64,000 bases of DNA, taken from assembly GCA_963721115.1 (NCBI GenBank), contig CAVRIA010000004.1, forward strand, positions 1 through 64,000, in the 5' to 3' direction. A program made the translations under genes and the position numbers. Source of the DNA: CAVRIA01 sp963721115. Its GTDB lineage: Bacteria; Desulfobacterota; Binatia; HRBIN30; CADEER01. Positions 1 to 6,217 of this stretch are shown in pieces. The notes below the pieces were generated by a model. It was not told the DNA's origin and ran no database searches. It worked only from the letters and a program-made list of their open reading frames with translations. Each line of letters opens with the position of its first letter. The first letter of the stretch is position 1.

Positions 1-92
1 CGGGCCGGGGGACGTGGTCACTCACGTTCCGTAACCCCCAGGGAAAGAGTGACTAAAGGTTCCACGTTCCCTGTCCCCCTCCTGAAAGGTGA

Positions 93-521
93 CTCGATTG
101 TGATCTTGTTTCCCCAGAATCGGCAGGTGCAGGGTTTTGCCCAGGGCCTGCGGGGGCCTGGGGCATCGAGGTGGAAGTTCCGCCGGGATTTCGGCGCCGC
201 AAGGATGAATCCGCCAGGCGGGCAATCGACTTCACCACGAATCTGCCAAAGCTGCTCCCCTACCACAGTGCCAAGGGGCTTACCTTTGACACGGTGCTCA
301 TGCCGAGGCTCCGATCGGGCGCGTTTCCGCGAGTCTCGAACGATCGGGGCCGCACGGATCGACTTCTGTTCGTCGGCATAACGCGTGCAACCAAGTGGGT
401 TTACATGAGCACCGAACGGTCACTCGACCCCCTCGGGCGAGAGCGTGTCCGCCGTCTCGAGGCCAAAGGCTTGCTCACCATCCAACATGGGCCGCTACCG
501 CTCTTTCCATCGAACGAATGA
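93..521 (+). pseudogene. C-terminal remnant of a UvrD/Rep-type (SF1) helicase
   Basis: The frame opens after a stop at 90-92 and ends at 521; the first ATG is at 171. Two blocks resemble the last conserved motifs of UvrD/Rep/PcrA helicases: YHSAKGLTFDTVLMPRL (motif V type) and RLLFVGITRATKWVYMS (motif VI type, with the TRA arginine that contacts ATP in this family). The Walker motifs and domains 1A/1B are absent, so this is a 3-prime fragment of at most about 140 codons and cannot be an active helicase. The first 92 bases hold only a small inverted repeat (GTCACTC near 15 and GAGTGAC near 46). The fragment stops just before the IS66-type element, so it probably lost its 5-prime end in earlier rearrangement. 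SF1 helicases of this kind are common in restriction and defence loci, but nothing adjacent confirms that role. Confidence 0.55.
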
Positions 522-581
522 ACACCGTACCGGGGTCGGCACGGGGATTGACGGGTGGCCCGCCGGGGCGACGGCGCGACG

Positions 582-2135
582 TCAGGCCGCAGCGGCGCGG
601 CGGCTCTCGTCGCGCTGCCGCTTCCACTCGCGTGGGGTGAGCTCGAGGACGCGGCTCGCCGGATGAGTGGAGACTCGGTCGATCACGTCGCGCAGGTAGA
701 CGAACGGATCGATTCCGAGATTCTTGCAGGTCTGCACCAGCGAGCACAGCACGGCGGCGCGATGTGCCGCTGGCTCACTGCCCGCGAACAGCCAGTTCTT
801 GCGACCGAGCACGATCGGCCGCATCGCCTGCTCGGCGCCGTTGTTGTCGATCTTGAGACGCCCATCCTCGGTGTATCGCACCAGCGCCGCCCAGTTGTTG
901 CGGGCGTAGCCCACCGCCTGCCCGAGCGGGCTCTTCGGTAACGCCGTCTCGGCCAGCGTGTCGAGGTAGCCGCGCAGGCGTTCCAGGAGCGGCCTGGAGC
1001 GGGATTGCCGAAGCTCTTTGCGGGCATCGTCACCCAGTTGCTTGTCGGTGGCCGAACGCTCCACGCCGTAGAGCTCCCGGACGCACGCCAGCACCCGCGC
1101 GCATTCCACCGCCGCCGAGGACATTGCCTCCTTGAAATACCGCCGCGCGTGCGCCCAACACCCCACCTCGACGATCTTCGGGTTTCTCGTGAACACGTCG
1201 TCGAAAGCCGGAGCCGCATCCGCCTGCAGATACCCCTGGTAGTGTTCGAGCATCCGCATCGGTCCGTCGCGGTTGCGAACCCAGGTGAAGTCGTACACCA
1301 CCTCGGCCTCTGAGGAGCGGTACACCCACATGTGTCCCTGCCGGCAGCGCGGCTCCCGCTCCTGCTGCTGCACCTCCAGGGTGGTGTCGTCGCACTGGAT
1401 CCACGGCGAGCGCAGCACCTGCTCGGTGTACATTGCCGTTACGATCGGCTTCAGCAGGTCGGCCACCGCTCCGTTCCACTCCGAGAGCGTGCGGCGGCTG
1501 ATCATCACGTCGTGGCGGGCGAAGATCTGCTCCTGGCGGTAGAGCGGCAGGTGATCGGCATACTTGGCGGTCACCACCTGGGCCAGAAGCCCTGCACCGG
1601 GGCGCCCCTTCTCGATCGGCCGCGGCGGCAGGATTGCCTGGGTCACCCCCTCCTTGCAGCTCGGGCAGGCGAACTTCGGGCGCGTGTACTCGTTGATGAT
1701 GAACGAGGACGGCTGGTAGTCGAGCTCCTCGGTGACGTCCTCGCCGATGCGCTCCTTGCCCTTCCCGCAGCATTTGCAGAGGAGGTCCGCCTCGGGCGGC
1801 AGCAGCTCCCAGCGCCGGCGCGGAATCTCCTTCTCCAGAGCCCGCCGGCCCGGGTGACGACGCCGGGGCTTTCTCTTCTCCGAATCTTCTTCCCGTCCGC
1901 ACTCGTCGGTTGCGTCGGGGCTTACCGTGCCGGCAGCGACGGGGCCGAGCGGCAGCGGGTACTGCTCGGCGACGGTGACGCCGCCCTTCTCGCTGCGCCG
2001 TCCGAACACGCGCCGGCGCAGCAGCTCGAGGTGGTGCTTGAGACGAGCATTCTCGCGGGTGAGCTCCTGATTCGCCCGCTGCAGCTCGGCGATCACCGAG
2101 CGTGGCTCGACGACGTCCTCTACCGGCTCCGCCAC
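582..2135 (-). CDS. tnpC: IS66 family transposase TnpC
   Basis: This 517-residue DDE transposase has the expected IS66 layout. An N-terminal leucine-rich coiled region is followed by a basic stretch, then a zinc-finger-like segment (CKCCGKGK and a later CPSC), then the catalytic core. Plausible catalytic positions are the aspartate in QCDDTTLEV, the aspartate in YLQADAAPAF and the glutamate in IDNNGAEQAMRP, which is a strong IS66 signature. The C-terminus carries the usual IS66 tail (CSLVQTCKNLGIDP). The start codon is GTG at 2135. It lies about 90 bases after tnpB and is probably co-transcribed with tnpA and tnpB. No frameshift is visible, in contrast to the transposase of the second IS in this window. 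Confidence 0.93.
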   Translation of the reverse strand: MAEPVEDVVEPRSVIAELQRANQELTRENARLKHHLELLRRRVFGRRSEKGGVTVAEQYPLPLGPVAAGTVSPDATDECGREEDSEKRKPRRRHPGRRALEKEIPRRRWELLPPEADLLCKCCGKGKERIGEDVTEELDYQPSSFIINEYTRPKFACPSCKEGVTQAILPPRPIEKGRPGAGLLAQVVTAKYADHLPLYRQEQIFARHDVMISRRTLSEWNGAVADLLKPIVTAMYTEQVLRSPWIQCDDTTLEVQQQEREPRCRQGHMWVYRSSEAEVVYDFTWVRNRDGPMRMLEHYQGYLQADAAPAFDDVFTRNPKIVEVGCWAHARRYFKEAMSSAAVECARVLACVRELYGVERSATDKQLGDDARKELRQSRSRPLLERLRGYLDTLAETALPKSPLGQAVGYARNNWAALVRYTEDGRLKIDNNGAEQAMRPIVLGRKNWLFAGSEPAAHRAAVLCSLVQTCKNLGIDPFVYLRDVIDRVSTHPASRVLELTPREWKRQRDESRRAAAA

Positions 2136-2228
2136 CTGATCACCACCACCGCCACAGACATCATCAGCACCGTGTTGCCCTTGTACGACAATGCTTTTCA
2201 GATGTCTATGCGATGGAGTGAAATTTCA

Positions 2229-2567
2229 CTACGACGGCGTAACTTTTCTCTCGTAACGCGCTCGCTCGCGCACCACCTCGATGCCTTCGAGGAGCAGGAA
2301 GAGATCGCGCGCGGTGATTTCCTGGCGGTCGAGATCGGCGAAGCTGCCTTGCTCGAGCCGCTTATAGAGAAGCCAGAAGCCGCCACGCTCCCAGAAAAGA
2401 AGCTTCACCCGGTCGCGCCGGCGGTTGAAGAAGGCAAAGACGTGACCCGAGAATGGGTCTTGACCGAGCACGGACTCCACCATCGCCGCTAGGCGGTCGA
2501 ACGATCGGCGCAGATCGGTCGGCCCGCGGGCGATGAAGATCCGGACCGAGGGCGCAAAGCTCAGCAC
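2229..2567 (-). CDS. tnpB: IS66 accessory protein TnpB (Orf2)
   Basis: The protein is 112 residues and carries the IS66 Orf2 signature: GPTDLRRSFDRLA, then DPFSGHVFAFFNRRRDRVKLLFW, quoted here as DPFSGHVFAFFNRRRDR, then LYKRLEQGSF. This family is required with TnpA and TnpC for IS66 transposition, although its biochemical role is unresolved. I chose the GTG at 2567 rather than far-upstream starts in the same frame. It matches the usual IS66 Orf2 length and overlaps the tnpA stop (GTGCTGA), which implies translational coupling. The region upstream in this frame has no family similarity. Confidence 0.9.
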   Translation of the reverse strand: MLSFAPSVRIFIARGPTDLRRSFDRLAAMVESVLGQDPFSGHVFAFFNRRRDRVKLLFWERGGFWLLYKRLEQGSFADLDRQEITARDLFLLLEGIEVVRERARYERKVTPS

Positions 2568-2950
2568 GGCGAGCCGAGAGCCGAAACGAGAGCACGCAGG
2601 CTCACCGGGTCGAAGTGCGGCGGAACACGGACGAGGTGGCCACTCTGCAGGACCACCTCGAACACGGAAGCCGCCGACGCGCTCTCGGGGGCCGAGAGCT
2701 TTACCTCGACGAACGGGACCGAGGCGCGTCGCTGTCGAGCCGCCCGGCGTAGCGAGGCTGACTCCTTTCTCCTCGCTACCTCTTCCCTCGCCGAGTGGCG
2801 GAACACGTACCGCCACCAAGAGAGCGTGCTCCCCCTCACGCCCCGCTGTCGCCCGAACTCCTGCAGCGTCAGCCCGCTTCGCTCAAACTCCCCGAGCAGC
2901 CGGCGCATCTCGCGCGCCCGCGCCGTCCTCGTCGACCCCGGCCTCGCCAT
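2561..2950 (-). CDS. tnpA: IS66 accessory protein TnpA (Orf1)
   Basis: The protein is 129 residues. A helix-turn-helix-like N-terminal half (GLTLQEFGRQRGVRGSTLSWW) resembles the IS66 TnpA DNA-binding family. The C-terminal half has the family pattern of a short beta-rich region ending FDPVSLRALVSAL. The ATG at 2950 is preceded by a strong ribosome-binding site (GGAGGTGACG on the coding strand), which makes it a better start than the upstream codon at 2992. The stop overlaps the tnpB start. It is the first gene of the element, transcribed inward from the right end. Confidence 0.85.
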   Translation of the reverse strand: MARPGSTRTARAREMRRLLGEFERSGLTLQEFGRQRGVRGSTLSWWRYVFRHSAREEVARRKESASLRRAARQRRASVPFVEVKLSAPESASAASVFEVVLQSGHLVRVPPHFDPVSLRALVSALGSPC

Positions 2951-3103
2951 CGTCACCTCCGATGGCGCGCATTCTGCCTCGGCCTGCGGCACCGCAGCTA
3001 CATGGGGTTCGTCACACGCTTACCTTGTCGGAGGGAGCATCAGCGGCGAACGCCGGCGCGCCGGGCTGTTCGCGCTGCACACAGAGCCTGCAACGGCTCC
3101 AGA

Positions 3104-3340
3104 AGTCGTGCGGAGCGTCAAAACAACGCTGCAAGGCCCCACGCATAAGTTTCTAATCCCGTGCAGAGGCTGCAGCGACTGCGGAACTTATGCGCAGCGT
3201 CAAAACAACGCTGCGAGGGTCGACGCATAAGTTCCCTATTCCATGCAGAGGCTGCAGCGAATTGGGAACTTATGCGTCGGCCCTTGCAGAGGCTGCATGA
3301 CGCTTTTTTGTGCAGAAAATGCTCTTGCAGAGGCTGCGAG
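3104..3340. repeat. Array of short palindromes with 82-bp tandem period
   Basis: The unit GCGTCAAAACAACGCTGC starts at 3115 and again at 3197, an 82-bp period. Each unit forms a small hairpin with an A-rich loop. It is followed by an inverted pair around ACGCATAAGTT...AACTTATGCG. The best arm pair is perfect over 16 bases (3221-3236 with 3264-3279) and extends further with a few mismatches. The core TGCAGAGGCTGC, itself a hairpin with a three-base loop, occurs at 3162, 3244, 3285 and 3326. No convincing protein is encoded. The array looks like a noncoding structured repeat, not a CRISPR or integron array. Confidence 0.7.
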
Positions 3341-3346
3341 ACGCAG

Positions 3347-3382
3347 GTTGTTGGTTGTTGGTTGTTGAGTTGTTGGTTGTTG
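3347..3382. repeat. GTTGTTG low-complexity repeat
   Basis: A run of GGTTGTTGGTTGTTG-type units with one GAGTTG variant follows the hairpin array directly. Similar GTTGTTGGG tracts occur between convergent genes near 43979 and 54500, so this is a recurring intergenic motif in this genome. Function unknown. Confidence 0.6.
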
Positions 3383-3464
3383 GCGCCTTGAGAACGGTCG
3401 GCCGTCGCACCGGCGGCTCGAATTGACAGGCAAGACCGACCGCTGGCGCAAACCAGGGTCGGCA

Positions 3465-3504
3465 CCTACATCCGATGTAGGTGATCACCTACATTGGATG
3501 TAGG
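3465..3504. promoter_or_regulatory. Two tandem 17-bp palindromes, operator-like
   Basis: CCTACATCCGATGTAGG (3465-3481) and CCTACATTGGATGTAGG (3488-3504) are near-identical palindromes with seven-base arms. They are separated so that GGTGATCACC (3480-3489) forms a third palindrome between them. Centre-to-centre spacing is 23 bp, about two helical turns, as expected for cooperative binding of two dimers. The site lies 235 bases upstream of the coiled-coil gene at 3739. No cognate regulator is identified. Confidence 0.5.
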
Positions 3505-3738
3505 TCACCTCTCTGCTGCCGGCGTAGGGGAGCATCTACGCTTGCATTGCCAGGTCGGTCGCGGGTTGGCCCGGCTTTGGCTCTACACGCCGAACCAGAT
3601 CCGATGACGCACCGTCGCAATCCATGGGAATGAGCGGCGCATTTCGCCGGCGATGACTGCCGCCGAGTCCCGGGCTGTAAGACGACGCACAAGCGACATC
3701 GGCTCGACAAACCAACCATCAGAAAGGAGACAGAACAG
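3505..3738. other. Leader region upstream of the coiled-coil gene
   Basis: This stretch has no supportable gene. It ends in a strong ribosome-binding site (AAAGGAGACAG, about 3722-3733) directly before the ATG at 3739. I see no clear promoter elements. Confidence 0.4.
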
Positions 3739-4449
3739 ATGAACACGACGAGTAGATCCATCCATTCCTCGAGCTCCCGGTTGAAGCTCGGTGCCGCCGT
3801 TCTGGCGGCCGCCGAGGTCGTCGACACCAAGCTGGTGGCGACGCGGTTGACGGCGTTCGCCGAGGCGCAGCTGAGCTACTTCGAGGCGGAGCGCAAGGTG
3901 GACGACGCCGAGACGCGGCTCGAGGCGGAGAAGCTGAAGGTCGCGCAGCTCGGCGCCGATCACGACGACGCGCTCGAGGCCCTGGCGCGCTGCCTGGTGA
4001 GCGAGGGGCAGCCGCGCAGCAACCCGTTCGACGCCTTCGGTACCGGGGCGCCGAGCGCGATCAAGCGGATGGCACCGGCCGAGGCGGCGAAAGCCTGCCG
4101 CGCGCTGGTCGCCTCCGTCCAGCGCAACAAGGAGCTGTCGGCGCCGACGCTGGAGGCCGCCGGCCAGGTCGAGAAGGCGACCGAGAAGGTGGAGGCCGGC
4201 CTCGGGCCGGTCGAGACGCTCCGCGAGGAGGTGCGCGCGGCGCGCCGCATGGCCGAGGTGATCGCCCGCAACTGGCACGATGCCCTCTCCGCCCTGCGCC
4301 GCGGTGCTCGCGCCGCAGCCGACGAGGGGGCGCCCGGCCTCTACGCCGCCCTCTTCACCACGGGCAGCCGTTCGCCGAAGAGGGCGAAGGTCGCCCCTCA
4401 GCCGCCGGCCGAGACGGCACCGGCCGCGCCCGCGGCGCCGGCGTCGTAA
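3739..4449 (+). CDS. Unrecognised alpha-helical/coiled-coil protein
   Basis: This 236-residue protein belongs to no family I recognise. Residues about 35-75 and 140-185 are rich in Ala, Glu, Lys and Leu with heptad-like spacing and look like coiled coil or helical hairpins. The last 30 residues are a basic patch followed by Ala-Pro repeats, a likely disordered tail. There is no signal peptide or membrane segment. The start is well supported by AAAGGAGACAGAACAG before the ATG. A 52-residue basic protein follows 15 bases downstream, probably in the same operon. A fragment of this gene (around GAGAAGGCGACCGAGAAGG, 4171) recurs near 6050-6090 upstream of a second copy of the small gene, so the pair was duplicated as a unit. 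Despite the helical composition, nothing points to a specific function. Confidence 0.65.
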   Translation: MNTTSRSIHSSSSRLKLGAAVLAAAEVVDTKLVATRLTAFAEAQLSYFEAERKVDDAETRLEAEKLKVAQLGADHDDALEALARCLVSEGQPRSNPFDAFGTGAPSAIKRMAPAEAAKACRALVASVQRNKELSAPTLEAAGQVEKATEKVEAGLGPVETLREEVRAARRMAEVIARNWHDALSALRRGARAAADEGAPGLYAALFTTGSRSPKRAKVAPQPPAETAPAAPAAPAS

Positions 4450-4464
4450 GCCGGGAGAACGAAC

Positions 4465-4623
4465 ATGGCGAATCGAAAAGAGACCTCCGCGCGCATCGCG
4501 GAGCTGGCAGCCAAAACCCTGCGTGACCCGAAGGCCAAGAAGCGAGACAAGGCCCTGGCCGGCTCAGCGCTGGCCCAGGCAAGGGCGCCGCGCAAGACGA
4601 CGCCCCGGGCCACCACGGCCTGA
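4465..4623 (+). CDS. 52-residue basic protein, intact copy
   Basis: The ATG is at 4465 and the TGA at 4621-4623. The protein begins MANRKETSARIAELAAKTL and ends with a Lys/Arg/Thr/Pro-rich tail (APRKTTPRATTA). The N-terminal 20 residues look like an amphipathic helix; the rest is basic and probably disordered. No family is recognised. It sits 15 bases after the coiled-coil gene, with a weak GGGAGAACGAAC leader as its likely ribosome-binding site. A second copy at 6122 shares most of the first 32 residues and was then interrupted by an IS. The substitutions seen there (E to Q, R to P, A to G) are conservative in character, so this is more likely a real gene than a chance ORF. Confidence 0.6.
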   Translation: MANRKETSARIAELAAKTLRDPKAKKRDKALAGSALAQARAPRKTTPRATTA

Positions 4624-4910
4624 GAGCTTCACGCAGTTGATCCTTTACTGACCACGCGTCCGGCCGCCCGGGGTAACCAGCCGCGGGCGGCCGGGCCCAA
4701 CCGATCTCGGCCTCGGGTCCTCTCGCCTCCGTTGGGGGAGGGGACCCGGGGCCGATTCAATCCCCGCTTCATCCTCCCCGTTCTGCTCCCGCTGCACACC
4801 GAGCTTCGCCCGCACCGTACGCCAGTCGATCCCGATCAGGCGGGCGGTCTCCTGCAGGCTCTTGGTCTCGGAGTAGACCACCTCGATGTAGCGCTGTAGC
4901 AGATCGTCGG
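4576..4910. repeat. 335-bp duplicated segment, copy 1
   Basis: Positions 4576-4910 align without gaps to 8447-8781 (constant offset of 3871). The segment covers the 3-prime end of the small basic-protein gene, the convergent intergenic spacer and the last part of the sigma-54 regulator gene. Homology extends left to about 4558, matched by 8262-8275 in copy 2 after removing a 171-bp insertion there. It ends abruptly at 4910, inside the regulator coding sequence. Confidence 0.85.
4645..4910 (-). pseudogene. 3-prime fragment of a sigma-54-dependent regulator gene
   Basis: On the minus strand this encodes the Fis-type helix-turn-helix region (SLQETARLIGIDWRTVRAKL) and the proline/arginine-rich tail of the regulator whose longer copy lies at 8516-10164. 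The AAA+ domain and sensory domain are missing. The homology breaks at 4910, where unrelated sequence leading to the toxin-antitoxin pair begins. With no ATPase core it cannot act as an enhancer-binding activator. Confidence 0.8.
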
Positions 4911-5040
4911 AGCCCTTCGGCGGGGTCGGACCACCGTGCGAGTTGAAAGCATTCCGAAGAACGACAGATGATGGGCACGCGCTCGAATTTCCGCTGACGC
5001 GGAATTGAGGTGCAGGGTGTGCGTGAGGCGTCCCTTCGCG

Positions 5041-5523
5041 CTACTCGCCGACGAGAGCCAGAACACCGTCCACGATTTCGTCGGACAGGTACAGACCACT
5101 CGCCACCAGCGCTTCGATCACAGGGCGCGCCGCCGGTACGACGCCACCGCGCTTTGCCGCAAGGACCAACCCGAGTGTGCCAACAGCTTTGATTCCGAGA
5201 TGCGCGGCGCAGCGGCGACCTTCCCGATCGTCGATGACGACGCGCGCCCCCGGGTTTGCCGACGCCCAAGCAAGGACTGCAGATTCGCCTGGACCTAGAT
5301 TCCACGCCTCGACCTCCGCCGGCACCACGTTCACCGACACCACCTCGAGCCACACGCACGTGTCGATCGCTCGCGCCGCGGGTTCATCATGTCCGGCGCG
5401 TATCTCGCGAACGACGACGTCGGGCACGTAAACATTCCGAGCGCAGATCTCGAGCAGATGGAGACTCTCGGTACGGCCAAGGTAGATGAGGGGCGAGGCG
5501 TTGGTGATTGCCGCTTCAAGCAA
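5041..5523 (-). CDS. DUF3368 PIN-like toxin (VapC-type)
   Basis: This 160-residue protein matches the DUF3368 group of PIN-domain-like proteins, proposed toxins paired with UPF0175 antitoxins. N-terminal ITNASPLIYLGR supplies the first acidic/Ser-Pro PIN strand region in a degenerate form. LGPGESAVLAWA carries the central conserved glutamate, and VVIDDREGRRCA carries the C-terminal aspartates. PIN proteins are Mg-dependent RNases, and the acidic residues here are compatible with that activity. The start overlaps the antitoxin stop by eight bases, so translation is coupled. The order is antitoxin first, as usual. The module sits where the duplicated sigma-54 gene was truncated, which suggests it arrived with the inserted DNA. 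Confidence 0.8.
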   Translation of the reverse strand: MLEAAITNASPLIYLGRTESLHLLEICARNVYVPDVVVREIRAGHDEPAARAIDTCVWLEVVSVNVVPAEVEAWNLGPGESAVLAWASANPGARVVIDDREGRRCAAHLGIKAVGTLGLVLAAKRGGVVPAARPVIEALVASGLYLSDEIVDGVLALVGE

Positions 5524-5770
5524 GATCGTCCATCTCCCGCTTCACCTCGTTCAGGTCAACTGCCATCACGTCAATTTTCCGAGCAGCCAGTGCGTCCAGG
5601 AAGGCGGCTCGGGGGATGCCAGCCAGCTCTGCGGCGCGCCCCTGAGAGATTAGACCCTGTCGATACCAGTCGATCGCGGCAGCAAGCCTGATGTCCTTCT
5701 CCAGCTCGGTTGGTGAACGATGCAGAGATCTCGGAAGCTCATCCGGAAGGTAAATGGTCACTGATGTCAT
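5516..5770 (-). CDS. UPF0175 family antitoxin
   Basis: This 84-residue protein has the UPF0175 layout: a short beta strand (MTSVTIYLPDEL), then helices with the conserved pattern AAIDWYRQGLISQGRAAELAGIPRAAFLDAL. The latter is a helix-turn-helix-like DNA-binding and dimerisation region. Such antitoxins bind DNA at their own promoter and neutralise the neighbouring DUF3368/PIN protein. It is upstream of, and overlaps, the toxin gene. The ATG at 5770 is the only reasonable start. Confidence 0.82.
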   Translation of the reverse strand: MTSVTIYLPDELPRSLHRSPTELEKDIRLAAAIDWYRQGLISQGRAAELAGIPRAAFLDALAARKIDVMAVDLNEVKREMDDLA

Positions 5771-6121
5771 GCGTCACCTCGCCCTCGCCTTCCCGTGCCT
5801 TTCTCGGATCATACGCGTAGGCCCATGCATTTTCGAGACTCGACACGATTTCGGAAAGGAAGCCCTTCAGCCGTTCACACCAAGCTGGATGTCGGACAGC
5901 AGCCTTCGGGAGGCATCATGGCGGTGTCGTTGAGAGGGGGCATCGCGTGATTTACGCGGTGCGGATGGCCCGGATGTTCGGACTGTGCAACGGTTACAGT
6001 TTTCGTGGGTCAGGAAGGGCGTTTTCGGGCCGTTACCATCGAGAAGGCGACGGAGATCGAGAAGGCGACGGAGGAGGTGGAGGCCCGGCGCCGGTCGAGG
6101 CGCTCGGCGACGAGGACGAAC
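5771..6121. other. Intergenic stretch with remnant of duplicated coiled-coil gene
   Basis: No intact gene is supported here. Around 6050-6090 the sequence GAGAAGGCGACGGAG...GAGGTGGAGGCC repeats part of the coiled-coil gene (compare 4171-4200). It is followed directly by the leader of the second small-gene copy. About 230 bases of the original gene are missing between them, so this is a deletion remnant. The left part (5771-6000) probably holds the promoter of the toxin-antitoxin operon, but no clear boxes are visible. Confidence 0.5.
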
Positions 6122-6217
6122 ATGGCGAATCGAAAGCAGACCTCCGCGCGCATCGCGGAGCTGGCAGCCAAAACCCTGCCTGATCCGAAGGGCAAGAAGC
6201 GAGACAAGGCCCTAGCC
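6122..6217 (+). pseudogene. Second copy of the 52-residue protein gene, interrupted by IS
   Basis: The ATG at 6122 starts MANRKQTSARIAELAAKTL, which matches the intact copy at 4465 for 32 codons. The frame is then broken after KALA by the insertion sequence whose left end is at 6218. The remaining 3-prime pieces are found at 8262-8275 and 8447-8494, separated by a further 171-bp insertion. The longer reading frame that runs on into the IS is artefactual. Confidence 0.75.

Larger units (their letters stand above)
522..3023 (-). mobile_element. IS66-family insertion sequence (tnpA-tnpB-tnpC)
   Basis: Three minus-strand genes in the standard IS66 order (tnpA 2950-2561, tnpB 2567-2229, tnpC 2135-582) define the element. 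The right end is recognisable: the complementary strand from 3023 inward begins GTAAGCGTGTGAC, and IS66 ends typically start GTAAGCG. The left end lies somewhere between about 522 and 580. GTACCGGGGTC at 527 is a weak candidate, and I could not match an 8-bp target duplication, so the left limit is approximate. All three reading frames look intact, so the element could be functional. Confidence 0.8.

Noticed and set aside
1332..2492. 386-residue plus-strand ORF across IS66 tnpC and tnpB
   Set aside because: Antisense shadow of intact transposase genes.
3104..3340. CRISPR array or integron attC sites
   Set aside because: Units are palindromic throughout, lack regular unique spacers, and have no attC core sites or nearby cas or integrase genes.
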